Assembly: GCA_027038555.1 (NCBI GenBank)
Contig: JALVVX010000006.1
Location: forward strand, 30,799-64,262
Direction of reading: 5' to 3'
DNA from: Nautiliaceae bacterium
GTDB taxonomy: Bacteria; Campylobacterota; Campylobacteria; Campylobacterales; Nautiliaceae
DNA: 33,464 nt
Part shown: positions 15,139-24,257 of the stretch, piece after piece
Position numbering within the stretch: position 1 is the first letter of the stretch
Layout of the letters: the number at the start of each line of letters is the position of its first letter
Program-made: the position numbers and the translations under genes
The notes under the pieces: generated by a model
Seen by the model: the letters and a program-made list of their open reading frames with translations, nothing else
What the model was told of the DNA's origin: nothing
The model's database searches: none

Positions 15139-15237
15139 AAAAATACTGACTAAATACATTCAACAAAAGTGCAAATTTTTTAACGCCTTTATTGCACTAA
15201 AATTTGCAATTGTTTCATTTTATTTGTCAGTATTTTT
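15139..15237 (+). promoter_or_regulatory. 99-bp concentric imperfect palindrome in the eamA leader
   Basis: A perfect 12-bp inverted repeat AAAAATACTGAC/GTCAGTATTTTT (15139-15150, 15226-15237) encloses a perfect 10-bp one TGCAAATTTT/AAAATTTGCA (15170-15179, 15199-15208) with nearly the same centre. AAATA/TATTT and AACAA/TTGTT pairings lie between them. A competing 7-bp pair AGTGCAA/TTGCACT (15168-15174, 15192-15198) uses the same left bases. The outer arm ends two bases before the AAGGAG of the transporter gene. If transcription starts near 15121, the RNA leader would contain the whole hairpin. Confidence 0.6.
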
Positions 15238-15251
15238 TAAGGAGTAATTAA

Positions 15252-16088
15252 GTGAAAAATAAAAAAAGAGGTTTAATTGAAATGATAGGGGCTACCCTTA
15301 TTTGGGGCAGTACGCCAATTGTCGGGATACTTTCAAACTTACCAAGTCCTGTGTTTGTATTTTTTAGAGTGCTTTTTGCTTTTCCTTTTATTTTTTATTT
15401 TGCCATTAAAAGAGCAGGTATTAAAGAGTTTTTTAGATTAAAACCTTTTTGGCCTTTATTTATCAGCGGAATTTTTTTGGCTGTTAATTGGATATTTTTC
15501 TTTTGGGCTTTGAATCTTACTACTATTTCAACAGTTGTGGTGTTGTATTATACAGGACCGATAATTTCTATAATATTAGCTGTTATTTTTTTAAAAGAGA
15601 AAATGAATAAATATATTGTATTTGCGATAATTTTGGCACTTACAGGAGTTGTTATAAGTAATTTTGACAATGGATTTGAATTTAATTTAGGAGCAATTAT
15701 TGCACTGATGGCCGGAATATCATATGGATTTTTGGGATTTTTTTCAAAAATTGCCACTATGCATCATAGAGCCGTAAGTGTTACGGCTTGGCAGATTTTA
15801 ATTTCTATTATTTTAACAGTCCCGTTTTTATTTTTAAATGATTTTAAATTTAGTTTTGCAACATTGATTATCGTGTTAATAGCAGGTATTATCCACACGG
15901 CTTTGGCTCTTTTTCTTTGGTATGATTCGCTTAATTTCATAAGCGTAGGCATTGCTTCGATTTTGCAATACCTTGATATTTTCTTTGCAATGCTTTTTGG
16001 GCTTTTTTTAAATCAAATTCCAAGCATTAATCAGTTAATAGGAGGAATTTTGATTGCGATAGCAGGGGCTGTGGGGACTAAAAAATAG
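15252..16088 (+). CDS. EamA-family (DMT) transporter
   Basis: The 278-residue protein has two EamA repeats, about ten membrane segments in all. The first repeat begins IEMIGATLIWGSTPIVG and ends near LTGVVISNF. The second begins GAIIALMAGISYGFLGFF and ends GGILIAIAGAVG. The late Pro-containing element of repeat 1 (TVVVLYYTGPIISIIL) and ASILQYLDIFFAMLFG in repeat 2 are typical. Such proteins usually export metabolites or amino acids, and the substrate is unknown. It starts at GTG 15252 with AAGGAG eight bases upstream. It is divergent from an XRE-cupin regulator, with a long palindrome in the leader. The stop overlaps the convergent pbp1A gene by 11 bases. Confidence 0.9.
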   Translation: MKNKKRGLIEMIGATLIWGSTPIVGILSNLPSPVFVFFRVLFAFPFIFYFAIKRAGIKEFFRLKPFWPLFISGIFLAVNWIFFFWALNLTTISTVVVLYYTGPIISIILAVIFLKEKMNKYIVFAIILALTGVVISNFDNGFEFNLGAIIALMAGISYGFLGFFSKIATMHHRAVSVTAWQILISIILTVPFLFLNDFKFSFATLIIVLIAGIIHTALALFLWYDSLNFISVGIASILQYLDIFFAMLFGLFLNQIPSINQLIGGILIAIAGAVGTKK

Positions 16089-18027
16089 GAGCTTCATCCG
16101 TTGTTGTTTCTTTACTTGGAGGTGGAGATAACGGAGTGAACAGCTCTTTTTTACCATCGGCTGTAATGTATGTTTTTACTTTTTTTGGAATTTTAAATGT
16201 TCTTTTAAGTTCAGGATGAATTTTTAAAAGTTTTTCATAAAAATACTTAAATGCGGGAGCCGAAACTCTGCCTCCTGTCATTTTTTTGCCAAGAGAAGTT
16301 GAATTATCGTTTCCAAACCATATAAGTGTTTCACTATCAGGTGTAAATCCGTCAAACCATGCGTCTTTGTCTTTATTGGTGGTACCTGTTTTACCTGCGA
16401 TTTCAATTCCTTTAACTTTTGCGTTTCTTCCTGTTCCTTTTTTTACGACATCTTGTAAAATATTGATTATCAGATATGCTTGATAATTAGGTTCAATTTC
16501 TTTGCTTTTGTATTCAGGTGTTATTGAAATGTTTTCTTTTGGAATTTCTATTTTTTTGACAATATGTACTTTTGTTTTGACTCCGTAATTACTGAATATT
16601 GTATAAAGTTCACTCATTTTCCACATACTCTCCCCTATGCTTCCAAGAACAATTGAAAAGTTTTTAGGCATTTTGCTAAAACCAAAATTGTAAAGATTGT
16701 TTATTATTGTATCAAGGCCGAGTTCCATAGAAAGATTGATAGTGGCAAGATTTCTTGAATGAACAAGAGCCTCTCTTAATGTAATAAGTCCTAAGGTGTT
16801 TTTTTCATAGTTTTTCGGTTTCCAGTACTCATCTTCGTCATTATCACTGTTTTTATCTGTGATTTTGAATTTTCTGTTTATATCTGGTATGAGACTTCCG
16901 GGATTAAAACCTTTATTAAGCGCTATTTGATAAATAAAAGGTTTTATTGAACTTCCAAGACTTCTTCTTGATTGATAGGCTCTGTTGAATTTGCTTTTAT
17001 TGTAATCCACCCCTCCTACTATTGCGAGTACTTCGCCGGTTTGTTGGTGGATGGATATCATAGCTCCGTTTAGATTTTCGGGATTTAGTTTCGGGTTTAA
17101 TTTAAGTATTCTTTTATAATTCCATCTGATAGTTTCTTGTGCAAGTTTTTGTATTGGCATATCTATTGTCAGATATATTTTATAGCCTCTTGTAAGTAAA
17201 TCTGGATATGTTTTGATAAGTCTTTTAATTGCGGTGTCAACGGCATAAGGAGCTTGTAATTTTACTATTGAATTATAAATTTTTGGTCTTTTAAGAATTG
17301 CGTTTTTATATTCTTCCGGGGTTATCCATCCAAGAGTATATAATCTTTTTAAAATCCAGTCGGCCCTTTTTAAATTAAGTTCGTAATGTTTTACGGGATC
17401 ATAAAGACTAGGTCCTTTTGGGAGGGCTATAAGCATTGCGATTTCTTTAAGATTTAAATCTTTCAAATCTTTATGAAAGTATCCCATAGCCGCAGTTTTT
17501 ATACCGTAGTATCCGTGTCCCCAATATATTTGGTTTAAATATCTTTCAAGAATTTGCTCTTTTGAGAGAATATGTTCGACTTTCATTGCAATCATCATTT
17601 CAGTTAATTTTCTTGTGATTGTTTTTTTTCTGTTTAGGTATATATTTCTGACCAGCTGCTGGGTAATTGTTGAAGCACCTTCTACTTTTTTTCCGGCTTT
17701 TATATCTTTAATAATTGCCCTTACGATGGCATTTAAATTCACTCCCGGATGTTCGAAAAATGAAGTATCTTCGGTGGCAAGCAGAGTTTCAATCACTCTT
17801 CCGGGAATTTTGTTGTATTTCACGTAAATTCTATTCTCTTTTGAATATCTAACATCAATCAAATTTCCGTTTCTGTCATAAAAAAGAGCTGATTGAGGAG
17901 GATTGTAGTTTATTATTTTATCGGCGTTAAAATTGACGGATTTATATAAATCATATAAATAAAAAAACAAAACCGCCATTGCTATTAAACTTAAAATTAT
18001 AAAAAAAGCAAGTATTTTCTTAATCAT
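16078..18027 (-). CDS. mrcA: Penicillin-binding protein 1A (bifunctional peptidoglycan synthase)
   Basis: The enzyme polymerises and cross-links peptidoglycan outside the inner membrane. The 649-residue protein has one N-terminal membrane anchor (about 4-26). The GT51 glycosyltransferase domain has ATEDTSFFEHPG (catalytic E86), EGASTITQQLVRN and ERYLNQIYWGHGYYGI. The transpeptidase domain has SSIK (S359 to K362), HSRN and AGKTGTTNKDKDAWF. Length is shorter than E. coli PBP1A, with no extra OB domain evident. It is translationally coupled to bioF, since its ATG overlaps the bioF stop as ATGA. The 3' end overlaps the convergent EamA gene. The symbol follows the PBP1a convention; Campylobacter calls it pbpA. 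Confidence 0.94.
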   Translation of the reverse strand: MIKKILAFFIILSLIAMAVLFFYLYDLYKSVNFNADKIINYNPPQSALFYDRNGNLIDVRYSKENRIYVKYNKIPGRVIETLLATEDTSFFEHPGVNLNAIVRAIIKDIKAGKKVEGASTITQQLVRNIYLNRKKTITRKLTEMMIAMKVEHILSKEQILERYLNQIYWGHGYYGIKTAAMGYFHKDLKDLNLKEIAMLIALPKGPSLYDPVKHYELNLKRADWILKRLYTLGWITPEEYKNAILKRPKIYNSIVKLQAPYAVDTAIKRLIKTYPDLLTRGYKIYLTIDMPIQKLAQETIRWNYKRILKLNPKLNPENLNGAMISIHQQTGEVLAIVGGVDYNKSKFNRAYQSRRSLGSSIKPFIYQIALNKGFNPGSLIPDINRKFKITDKNSDNDEDEYWKPKNYEKNTLGLITLREALVHSRNLATINLSMELGLDTIINNLYNFGFSKMPKNFSIVLGSIGESMWKMSELYTIFSNYGVKTKVHIVKKIEIPKENISITPEYKSKEIEPNYQAYLIINILQDVVKKGTGRNAKVKGIEIAGKTGTTNKDKDAWFDGFTPDSETLIWFGNDNSTSLGKKMTGGRVSAPAFKYFYEKLLKIHPELKRTFKIPKKVKTYITADGKKELFTPLSPPPSKETTTDEAPIF

Positions 18028-19082
18028 TCACTCTCCAAAAAATTTATTGTTTTTTTAATAATATCATTTTTTATACATGTTCTTAAAATTATTCTAAAAA
18101 TCGGTGTTTTAACTGTCGGAGGTCTTATTGCACCTATTAAAATATTTCTTTTTTTAAGCTCTTTTTGTTTTTTCAAAAGAGATTCTATATTTTTTTCTTC
18201 GATTGTTTTTATAAGACTTTGGGTATTGAATGTTGAAATTTTATCATTTATTTTCCGTTTATAAAAATCAAGATTTTTTTGAATCTCTTCAAGAGCGTAT
18301 TTAGCAAGAAGAATGTCTACGGGAGAGAGGGCGGTTGTGTAGATAATACTTTTTGCTCTATTTATCAAAAAATTACATATTTCTTTGTTTGCAAGAATAT
18401 ATGCCCCGTAACTTCCAAGGGCTTTTCCAAGCGTTCCCATCTTGATTGTTTTTAAAGGATTGAGGTTATATTCTTCCGTAATTCCAAGAAGTCTATTCCC
18501 GCATATACCCACACTGTGAGCTTCATCTATTACAAGTGTTCCTATTTCCTGGGCGTAAGAGGTGATTTCTTTTTTTACTTTATCGCCTCTCATAGAAAAA
18601 ACACCTTCCGTGAATACAAAAACCCTGTTGAAATTTTTATAATCTCCGCTTTTTTTTATTAAATCTTCCAAATTATTGTGTTTAAAAAATCTTATTTCTC
18701 CCTGAGTCGTTTTACTGCCGAGTATTCCGCTGGCGTGATACTCTTCATCAACCAAAGCCAAATCTTTTTTTCTTACAAGTTCAAAAAGCGCAAGATTTGC
18801 CAAAAAACCGCTTCCAAGGACGATTCCCTCTTCAAAACCGTTGAGTTTGCACAAATATTCTTCAAAATCTTTGTGAATTTGTGTGTATCCGTTTACGAGC
18901 ATGGAGGCTTTTGCACCGTGAGAGTGAAGATTAAGGGCTTTATCAAAGGTTTTTTTTCTTATATTTTTATTTTCGGCCAGGCAGAGGTAGTCGTTGCTTG
19001 CCAAATCTATAACATTGTCATAAATTTTTCTTTGTCTTAAACGCCCCTTTTTTTCTAAAACTTCAAGCTCTTTTTTATACAT
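18024..19082 (-). CDS. bioF: 8-amino-7-oxononanoate synthase (BioF-type PLP enzyme)
   Basis: BioF condenses pimeloyl-thioester and alanine in the first step of the biotin ring pathway. The 352-residue protein belongs to the alpha-oxoamine synthase family. It has [39 protein letters not shown] (D186, H189) and the PLP lysine in [12 protein letters not shown] (K220). The close relatives KBL and serine palmitoyltransferase share these motifs. BioF is preferred because bioB is nearby and the length fits. The ATG at 19082 gives a normal N-terminus, whereas a TTG at 19100 lacks a binding site. It is divergent from alaS across a 50-base gap and overlaps pbp1A by ATGA. Confidence 0.88.
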   Translation of the reverse strand: MYKKELEVLEKKGRLRQRKIYDNVIDLASNDYLCLAENKNIRKKTFDKALNLHSHGAKASMLVNGYTQIHKDFEEYLCKLNGFEEGIVLGSGFLANLALFELVRKKDLALVDEEYHASGILGSKTTQGEIRFFKHNNLEDLIKKSGDYKNFNRVFVFTEGVFSMRGDKVKKEITSYAQEIGTLVIDEAHSVGICGNRLLGITEEYNLNPLKTIKMGTLGKALGSYGAYILANKEICNFLINRAKSIIYTTALSPVDILLAKYALEEIQKNLDFYKRKINDKISTFNTQSLIKTIEEKNIESLLKKQKELKKRNILIGAIRPPTVKTPIFRIILRTCIKNDIIKKTINFLESE

Positions 19083-19106
19083 ATTTACTCTTTTTTGCAA
19101 TTTGGA

Positions 19107-19116
19107 TAAAATTTTA
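19107..19116. promoter_or_regulatory. Symmetric -10-like element between bioF and alaS
   Basis: The perfect palindrome TAAAATTTTA reads as a -10-like TAAAAT in both directions, midway in the 50-base divergent gap. It is the only promoter-like sequence visible there. Weak support. Confidence 0.3.
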
Positions 19117-19132
19117 CCAAAAAAGGCCTTTA

Positions 19133-21685
19133 ATGGATATAAGAAAAGAATTTTTAGATTTTTTTAAAAATAAAGGGCATAAGGTTTATCCCTCAGCTCC
19201 GCTTGTGCCGGATGACCCGACTTTACTTTTTACAAATGCGGGGATGGTTCCTTTCAAGCCTATTTTTACTGGTGAAAAAGAGCCGCCTAATCCTCCAAGA
19301 GCTACGTCTGCTCAGCTTTGTATGAGAGCGGGAGGTAAACATAACGACCTTGAAAACGTAGGATATACAAACCGCCATCATACTCTGTTTGAAATGCTTG
19401 GAAATTTTTCATTCGGAGATTATTTTAAAGAAGAGGCCATTGCTTATGCTTGGGAATTTGTAACTGATGTTTTGAAACTACCAAAAGAGAGATTATGGAT
19501 TACAATCCACGAAAGCGATGATGAGGCAGGAAAAATCTGGGAGAAATATGTAAGCAAAGACAGAATTGTCAAAATGGGAGACAAAGACAATTTCTGGCAG
19601 ATGGGAGATACAGGGCCTTGCGGACCGTGCAGCGAGATACATTTTGACCAGGGGGCGGATAAATTTAATTCTCCAGAGGATTATCTTGGAGGTGAAGGAG
19701 ACAGATTTCTTGAAATATGGAATCTTGTATTTATGCAGTATAACAGAGACGAAAAAAGGAATTTAACACCGCTTCCAAAACCAAGTATCGATACAGGTAT
19801 GGGGTTAGAGAGAATTACGGCTATTAAAGAAGGCGTTACAAGTAATTATGATAGCTCGATTTTTAGACCTCTGCTTGAAAAAATAGTCGAAATTACCGGG
19901 AAAGAATATTTCAAAGATAAAAGAGGGGCAAGTCACAGAGTTATAGCTGACCATATAAGAGCGGTTAGCTTTTTATTGGCTGAGGGCGTTAGGTTTGACA
20001 GAGAAGGTAGAGGCTATGTTCTTAGAAGAATCCTTCGTAGGGGAGTTAGACACGGATATCTTTTAGGTCAAAGAGAACCTTTTATGTATAAAATCGTAGA
20101 TACCCTTGCAAATCAAATGGGAGGACATTATCCTCAGCTTATTGAAAAAAAAGAAGCGATTAAAGATTCAATGAGGCTTGAAGAAGAGAGATTTTTTGAA
20201 ACAATAGATAAAGGAATGGCTTTATTTAAAGAAGAACTTGCAAAAACCACCGGTGATGTATTCAGCGGTGAAGTAGCTTTTAAACTTTATGACACATACG
20301 GATTTCCTCTTGATTTGACACAGGATATGTTAAGAGAAGTAAATAAAAAAGTGGATATTACGGCATTTAACAAACTTATGGAAGAGCAAAAAGCAAGAGC
20401 CAGGGCAAACTGGAAAGGAAGCGGTGATAAAAAAATAAATCATAAAGATTTGGAAAAGTATGAACCTAATAAATTCGTAGGCTATGAAAAAACCGCTGTT
20501 AAAACAAAAATAAAAGCACTTTTTGATGAAGAAATGAATGAAGTAAATGAACTTAACGGCAGTGGTTGGGTTATGCTTGAAGAGACTCCTTTTTATGCCG
20601 AGAGCGGGGGACAAGTGGGAGATAGAGGAGTTATAAAATGGAGAATGGAGAATGGAGAATGGGGAATTTGTGCTAATGTTATAGATACTCAAAAATTTGA
20701 TGAGAGAAATTTAAGCAAAGTAAAAAATGCAAAACTAAAAGAGGGCGATGAGGTTGAAGCTGTTGTGGATGAGAGCAGAAGAGAGATTGCAAAACACCAT
20801 TCAGCTACACACTTACTACATTCAGCCCTTAGAGAAGTTTTAGGAGAGCACGTAACACAGGCGGGGTCTTTGGTGGAAGCTAATAGACTCAGATTTGACT
20901 TTACGCATCCAAAAGCGCTCAGTAAAGAAGAACTTGAAAAAATAGAAGATATGGTAAACAATATAATAGCCAGAGGAATTGAGGGAGAAGTAGCCGAAAT
21001 GAGTATTGATGAAGCTAAGAAAAAAGGCGCGATGGCGCTTTTTGGCGAAAAATACGGAGATATCGTAAGAGTAGTAGGATTTGGTGATTACAGTGTCGAG
21101 CTTTGCGGTGGAACTCATGTAAAAAACACGGCTGAGATAGGAAGTTTTTATATTGTCAAAGAAAGCGGTGTAAGTGCCGGGGTTAGAAGAATTGAAGCGG
21201 TTGCGGGACTTGCGGCTTATAAATATGCCAAAGGATATAGGGATTTGGTTGAAGAGCTTAAAGTAGAAAACAGAGCAAAAGATCTTAAAACATTTATAGA
21301 TAAACAAAAAGAAGAGATAAAATCACTTAAAAATGAAATAAAAGAGCTTCAAAAAGCCGCGCTAAAAGAGATTAAGCCTGTTGAAAAAAACGGTATCAAT
21401 TTTGTAATTGAGCGAATTGACAATGCGAATTTAAGAGAAATTGCAACCGATTTAAAAGGTAGAATTGATAATTTGGTTGCGCTTCTTGTTGGTGAGAATA
21501 AAGGCAAAGTTCAAATAGTCGCCGTAAGTAAAATACCGGAAATCAAAGCCGGGGATTTAATCAAAGAATTCGCTCCTGTTGTAAATGGAAAAGGCGGCGG
21601 GAAACCTGATTTCGCACAAGGCGGCGGAAGCGATGTTTCGAAAATAGACGAACTTATCCAAAAAGCAAAAGAAAAATTCTTATAA
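19133..21685 (+). CDS. alaS: Alanyl-tRNA synthetase
   Basis: This class II synthetase charges tRNA-Ala and edits mischarged Ser or Gly. The 850-residue protein starts with the aminoacylation core ([38 protein letters not shown]). It continues with the editing domain, whose zinc ligands are HSATHLLH and [13 protein letters not shown], then a coiled region (about 725-745). It ends with the C-Ala/DHHA1 domain ([13 protein letters not shown]). Residues 502-511 ([10 protein letters not shown]) are encoded by four copies of the AATGGAG heptamer. They lie between GGQVGDRG and DTQKF, where E. coli AlaRS has about six residues fewer. The reading frame is intact. The ATG at 19133 has AAAAAGG upstream. 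Confidence 0.97.
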   Translation: MDIRKEFLDFFKNKGHKVYPSAPLVPDDPTLLFTNAGMVPFKPIFTGEKEPPNPPRATSAQLCMRAGGKHNDLENVGYTNRHHTLFEMLGNFSFGDYFKEEAIAYAWEFVTDVLKLPKERLWITIHESDDEAGKIWEKYVSKDRIVKMGDKDNFWQMGDTGPCGPCSEIHFDQGADKFNSPEDYLGGEGDRFLEIWNLVFMQYNRDEKRNLTPLPKPSIDTGMGLERITAIKEGVTSNYDSSIFRPLLEKIVEITGKEYFKDKRGASHRVIADHIRAVSFLLAEGVRFDREGRGYVLRRILRRGVRHGYLLGQREPFMYKIVDTLANQMGGHYPQLIEKKEAIKDSMRLEEERFFETIDKGMALFKEELAKTTGDVFSGEVAFKLYDTYGFPLDLTQDMLREVNKKVDITAFNKLMEEQKARARANWKGSGDKKINHKDLEKYEPNKFVGYEKTAVKTKIKALFDEEMNEVNELNGSGWVMLEETPFYAESGGQVGDRGVIKWRMENGEWGICANVIDTQKFDERNLSKVKNAKLKEGDEVEAVVDESRREIAKHHSATHLLHSALREVLGEHVTQAGSLVEANRLRFDFTHPKALSKEELEKIEDMVNNIIARGIEGEVAEMSIDEAKKKGAMALFGEKYGDIVRVVGFGDYSVELCGGTHVKNTAEIGSFYIVKESGVSAGVRRIEAVAGLAAYKYAKGYRDLVEELKVENRAKDLKTFIDKQKEEIKSLKNEIKELQKAALKEIKPVEKNGINFVIERIDNANLREIATDLKGRIDNLVALLVGENKGKVQIVAVSKIPEIKAGDLIKEFAPVVNGKGGGKPDFAQGGGSDVSKIDELIQKAKEKFL
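20637..20664 (+). repeat. Heptamer array inside alaS
   Basis: AATGGAG occurs three times exactly, followed by AATGGGG, within the alaS coding frame. Three 7-base units equal seven codons, so such an expansion keeps the frame. The tract 20613-20672 has no C. The unit is the same as in the array before moaE (2521-2541). Confidence 0.85.
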
Positions 21686-21698
21686 AATTTTTTCTTTT
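21667..21698 (+). terminator. Possible weak A/T terminator at the end of alaS
   Basis: AAAAGAAAAATT (21667-21678) can pair with AATTTTTTCTTTT (21686-21698) with one bulge, spanning the alaS stop codon and ending in a T-run. The stem is nearly all A-U, so its strength is doubtful. Confidence 0.28.
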
Positions 21699-21729
21699 GA
21701 CATTAATTTAACATTAATTTTTATATAAT
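21697..21729 (+). promoter_or_regulatory. Direct-repeat response-regulator site and -10 before the two-component genes
   Basis: Two adjacent 11-mers, TTGACATTAAT (21697-21707) and TTAACATTAAT (21708-21718), differ at one base. They are followed directly by TTTTATATAAT, which contains the -10 TATAAT (21724-21729). Tandem sites with an 11-bp period touching the -10 are the arrangement known for OmpR/PhoB-type activators. The first gene downstream encodes such a regulator, so autoactivation is likely. Confidence 0.6.
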
Positions 21730-21749
21730 ACTATTAAAAAAGAGTTGCT

Positions 21750-22397
21750 ATGATATCGGTTTTATTAGTTGAGGATGATTTACAGCTTGCAAAAATAGTA
21801 AAAAAAATCTTAGAATCAAAAGATTATGAAGTTGTTTTGGTTGAAGACGGTTTAAAAGCAGTTGATGAGATTAAATCTAAGCCTTTTGATTTATATCTTA
21901 TAGATATCAATATTCCTAATATTTCCGGTCTTGAAATTGTTAAATATGTAAGAGAACTTTATTCAGACGGGTTTATAGTTATGATTACGGCAAGTGTGGA
22001 TGAATATTATTTTGAAAAAGCATATGAATACGGTTGTGACGATTATATAAAAAAACCATTTCATGCGACTGAACTTGAAGTAAGGATTCAGCGTCTGTTA
22101 GAAAAACAGAAATCTTTTTCTTTTAATGATTACGAATTCAGGTTTGAAGATGACGAACTTTTTAAAAACGGAGAAAGAGTACCTCTTAGAAAAAAGGAAA
22201 AAAGACTGCTTCATATACTTCTTAAAAACGTAAATAGAACAGTTTATAATCAGAGGATAATAGATTATGTATGGGAAGGTGAGAAAAAAACAAATTATCC
22301 TCTAAGACAGTTGGTTAATGAGCTTAGAAAAAAATTCGATAAAGATTATATAAAAACCGTTGTAGGGATAGGTTACAGGTTTGAAGTGGAAGATTAG
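21750..22397 (+). CDS. OmpR/PhoB-type response regulator
   Basis: The 215-residue protein has an N-terminal receiver with the acidic pair D9-D10 and the phosphoacceptor D52 (LYLIDINIPNISG). It also has T80, Y99 and K102 (DDYIKKPF). The C-terminal winged-helix DNA-binding domain (about 125-213) ends with the family pattern NELRKKFDKDYIKTVVGIGYRF. It forms a two-component pair with the kinase that starts inside its 3' end (17-base overlap). The signal and regulon cannot be told. An 11-bp-period direct repeat sits over its promoter, which suggests autoregulation. The ATG at 21750 has a weak AGAG site 5 bases upstream. Confidence 0.93.
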   Translation: MISVLLVEDDLQLAKIVKKILESKDYEVVLVEDGLKAVDEIKSKPFDLYLIDINIPNISGLEIVKYVRELYSDGFIVMITASVDEYYFEKAYEYGCDDYIKKPFHATELEVRIQRLLEKQKSFSFNDYEFRFEDDELFKNGERVPLRKKEKRLLHILLKNVNRTVYNQRIIDYVWEGEKKTNYPLRQLVNELRKKFDKDYIKTVVGIGYRFEVED

Positions 22398-24255
22398 ACT
22401 TCAAAAAGACTTTTTAATTCTTTTTTTAATTGCCGTTGTGTCGGTAATATTGTATCTTCAATATTTGTATAATAAAAAAAATTTAATTGACAGATTCAAA
22501 AGTGAAGAATATGCAAAAACAATTCAGATAAGAGATAAATTTAAATCTGTTCTAAATGAAGCCGAACTTATTTTTAAAAGCAAGCTTGATGAAAATCTGA
22601 AAGTGCTAAACTCTTTATATTTGTCGTATACCGGGATAAATAATTTTAACGCAGATAAAATAGCAAAAATAATAAATAAAAAATATAAAGATGAAGGATA
22701 TTATGAAGTTTTTGTAATTGATAAAAATTACAAAGTTATCAAAGCTTCTTATAAGCCTGATTTAGGGTTTAATCTCGGAGGATTTCCAAAATACAGAAAA
22801 GTTTTTGAAGCGGTTTTCAGCGGTAAAAAGAAAATTGATGTCTCTTATCTTATTTTTGATTATTCTTCTTTTACTTTAAAAAGATATTTTTTAATACGTT
22901 CACCTGACAAAAAATATCTCTTACAGCTTGCTTATGTTGTGGATATATATCCGAAATTAAGAGATATTTATTATAAACTGTTAAACAGATACCGTGATTT
23001 GAATGATATAAAACTTTATTTTATGGACAAATATCTTATTTATCCGGTAAGTTTCAAACATAGGTTTCAACCTAAAAAACCGCTTGAAGAGGCAATGGAT
23101 GAGACTGCGGAAATATCAATTACACTTTTAAAAGATGTTGGTGAGTATGATAAATATGCAAAAATGATAGAAAACAGAAGAAAATGTATGATTTTTGAGC
23201 ATTTAAGTACTGTTGTATTGCAACTGTTTTATTCTCATAATAATATTTTAAGCAGACTGAATTTAAATGAGCATAAATATATAACATATACGCTGATTGA
23301 AGGATTTTTTAAAAAATTTTCGAACCGTCTTATAATAAAAAACGACTTTTCAACATATATTCTTGAAAAAGATATAGAAACCATAAGAAACAGATTTTTA
23401 ATTGTATTGTTTTCTTTGATTGTATTAGCATTTTTTATGAAATTTGTAATTTATTATATGAGTAGTAAAATAAAAGAGCTTGTTATTCATATGAAAGAAA
23501 ACAAACCTGTTGAAAAAACAAATTTTTTTATAAAAGAATTCGATGATTTGGCCGAAGCATACAATGAATACAGACAAAGACTTAATGAAGAGATAGAAAA
23601 AAATAGAAATCTTTTAATGGAAAACAGAAGATTTATAGTTGATACGGTACATCAGTTAAAAACGCCTCTTAGTATTATTACATTAAACAGCGATTTTTTA
23701 AAAATGCAGATAAAAGACAAAAATATTGAAGAGACCCTTAATGAAATAGAAGCGGCAATTGCAATGCTTACAAATTCATATGAAGACCTTTCTTATCTCG
23801 CAGCTGAAAAGACGGTTGAGTATAAACCGGTAGAATTAAACCTTTCGGATATTGTCAAACAAAGGGTTGAATTTTTTACATCACTTGCAAAGGCAAGAAA
23901 TAAAACAATTATAACTGATGTTGATGAGGGGATAGTATATAAAATAAACAAAGTCGAATTTGAAAGACTTGTAGACAATAATATTTCAAATGCAATAGAT
24001 TATTCCAAAGGAGAAGAGATAAAAGTTTCTCTTAAAAAAAGTGATAAAGGATTTGTTTTAAGAGTCGAATCATACGGAGATAAAATTTTAAATCCTGAAA
24101 AACTTTTTGAAAAAAATTACAGGGAGCATACACATAAAAGAGGTCTTGGCATCGGTCTTAATATTGTTAAAAAAATATGCGATAAATACGGTATTGAATA
24201 TAAAATTATTTCAAAAGAAGGTAAAAATATCTTCGAATATGTTTTTAAATCTTAA
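22381..24255 (+). CDS. Membrane sensor histidine kinase
   Basis: The 624-residue kinase has a membrane segment at about 10-28. A large extracytoplasmic region of roughly 300 residues follows, then a second segment at about 338-360. The sensor part contains YEVFVIDKNYKVIKASYKPD and resembles a double-Cache-type fold. The cytoplasmic part has the H-box FIVDTVHQLKTPLSIIT (H424), the N-box LVDNNISNAIDYS (N533, N537) and the G2 box GLGIGLNIVKKI. The usual G1 (DxGxG) reads ESYGDKI, a reduced form. It starts at TTG 22381 within the regulator gene, since no ATG in this frame precedes the first membrane segment. Its partner is the regulator just upstream. The ligand is unknown. Confidence 0.92.
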   Translation: MKWKIRLQKDFLILFLIAVVSVILYLQYLYNKKNLIDRFKSEEYAKTIQIRDKFKSVLNEAELIFKSKLDENLKVLNSLYLSYTGINNFNADKIAKIINKKYKDEGYYEVFVIDKNYKVIKASYKPDLGFNLGGFPKYRKVFEAVFSGKKKIDVSYLIFDYSSFTLKRYFLIRSPDKKYLLQLAYVVDIYPKLRDIYYKLLNRYRDLNDIKLYFMDKYLIYPVSFKHRFQPKKPLEEAMDETAEISITLLKDVGEYDKYAKMIENRRKCMIFEHLSTVVLQLFYSHNNILSRLNLNEHKYITYTLIEGFFKKFSNRLIIKNDFSTYILEKDIETIRNRFLIVLFSLIVLAFFMKFVIYYMSSKIKELVIHMKENKPVEKTNFFIKEFDDLAEAYNEYRQRLNEEIEKNRNLLMENRRFIVDTVHQLKTPLSIITLNSDFLKMQIKDKNIEETLNEIEAAIAMLTNSYEDLSYLAAEKTVEYKPVELNLSDIVKQRVEFFTSLAKARNKTIITDVDEGIVYKINKVEFERLVDNNISNAIDYSKGEEIKVSLKKSDKGFVLRVESYGDKILNPEKLFEKNYREHTHKRGLGIGLNIVKKICDKYGIEYKIISKEGKNIFEYVFKS

Positions 24256-24257
24256 TT

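Noticed and set aside
19083-19100. TTG start for bioF at 19100
   Set aside because: There is no binding site upstream and the extra residues (QKRVN) are not part of the family's conserved start.
20330-21307. Minus-strand reading frames of 90-155 codons opposite alaS
   Set aside because: They are antisense shadows rich in Phe, Ser and Tyr, with no binding sites or family motifs, as expected opposite a real K/E-rich gene.
21697-21729. Ordinary -35/-10 promoter (TTGACA with TATAAT) before the response regulator
   Set aside because: The spacing is 21 bases, too long for sigma-70; the TTGACA is better read as part of the 11-bp direct repeat.
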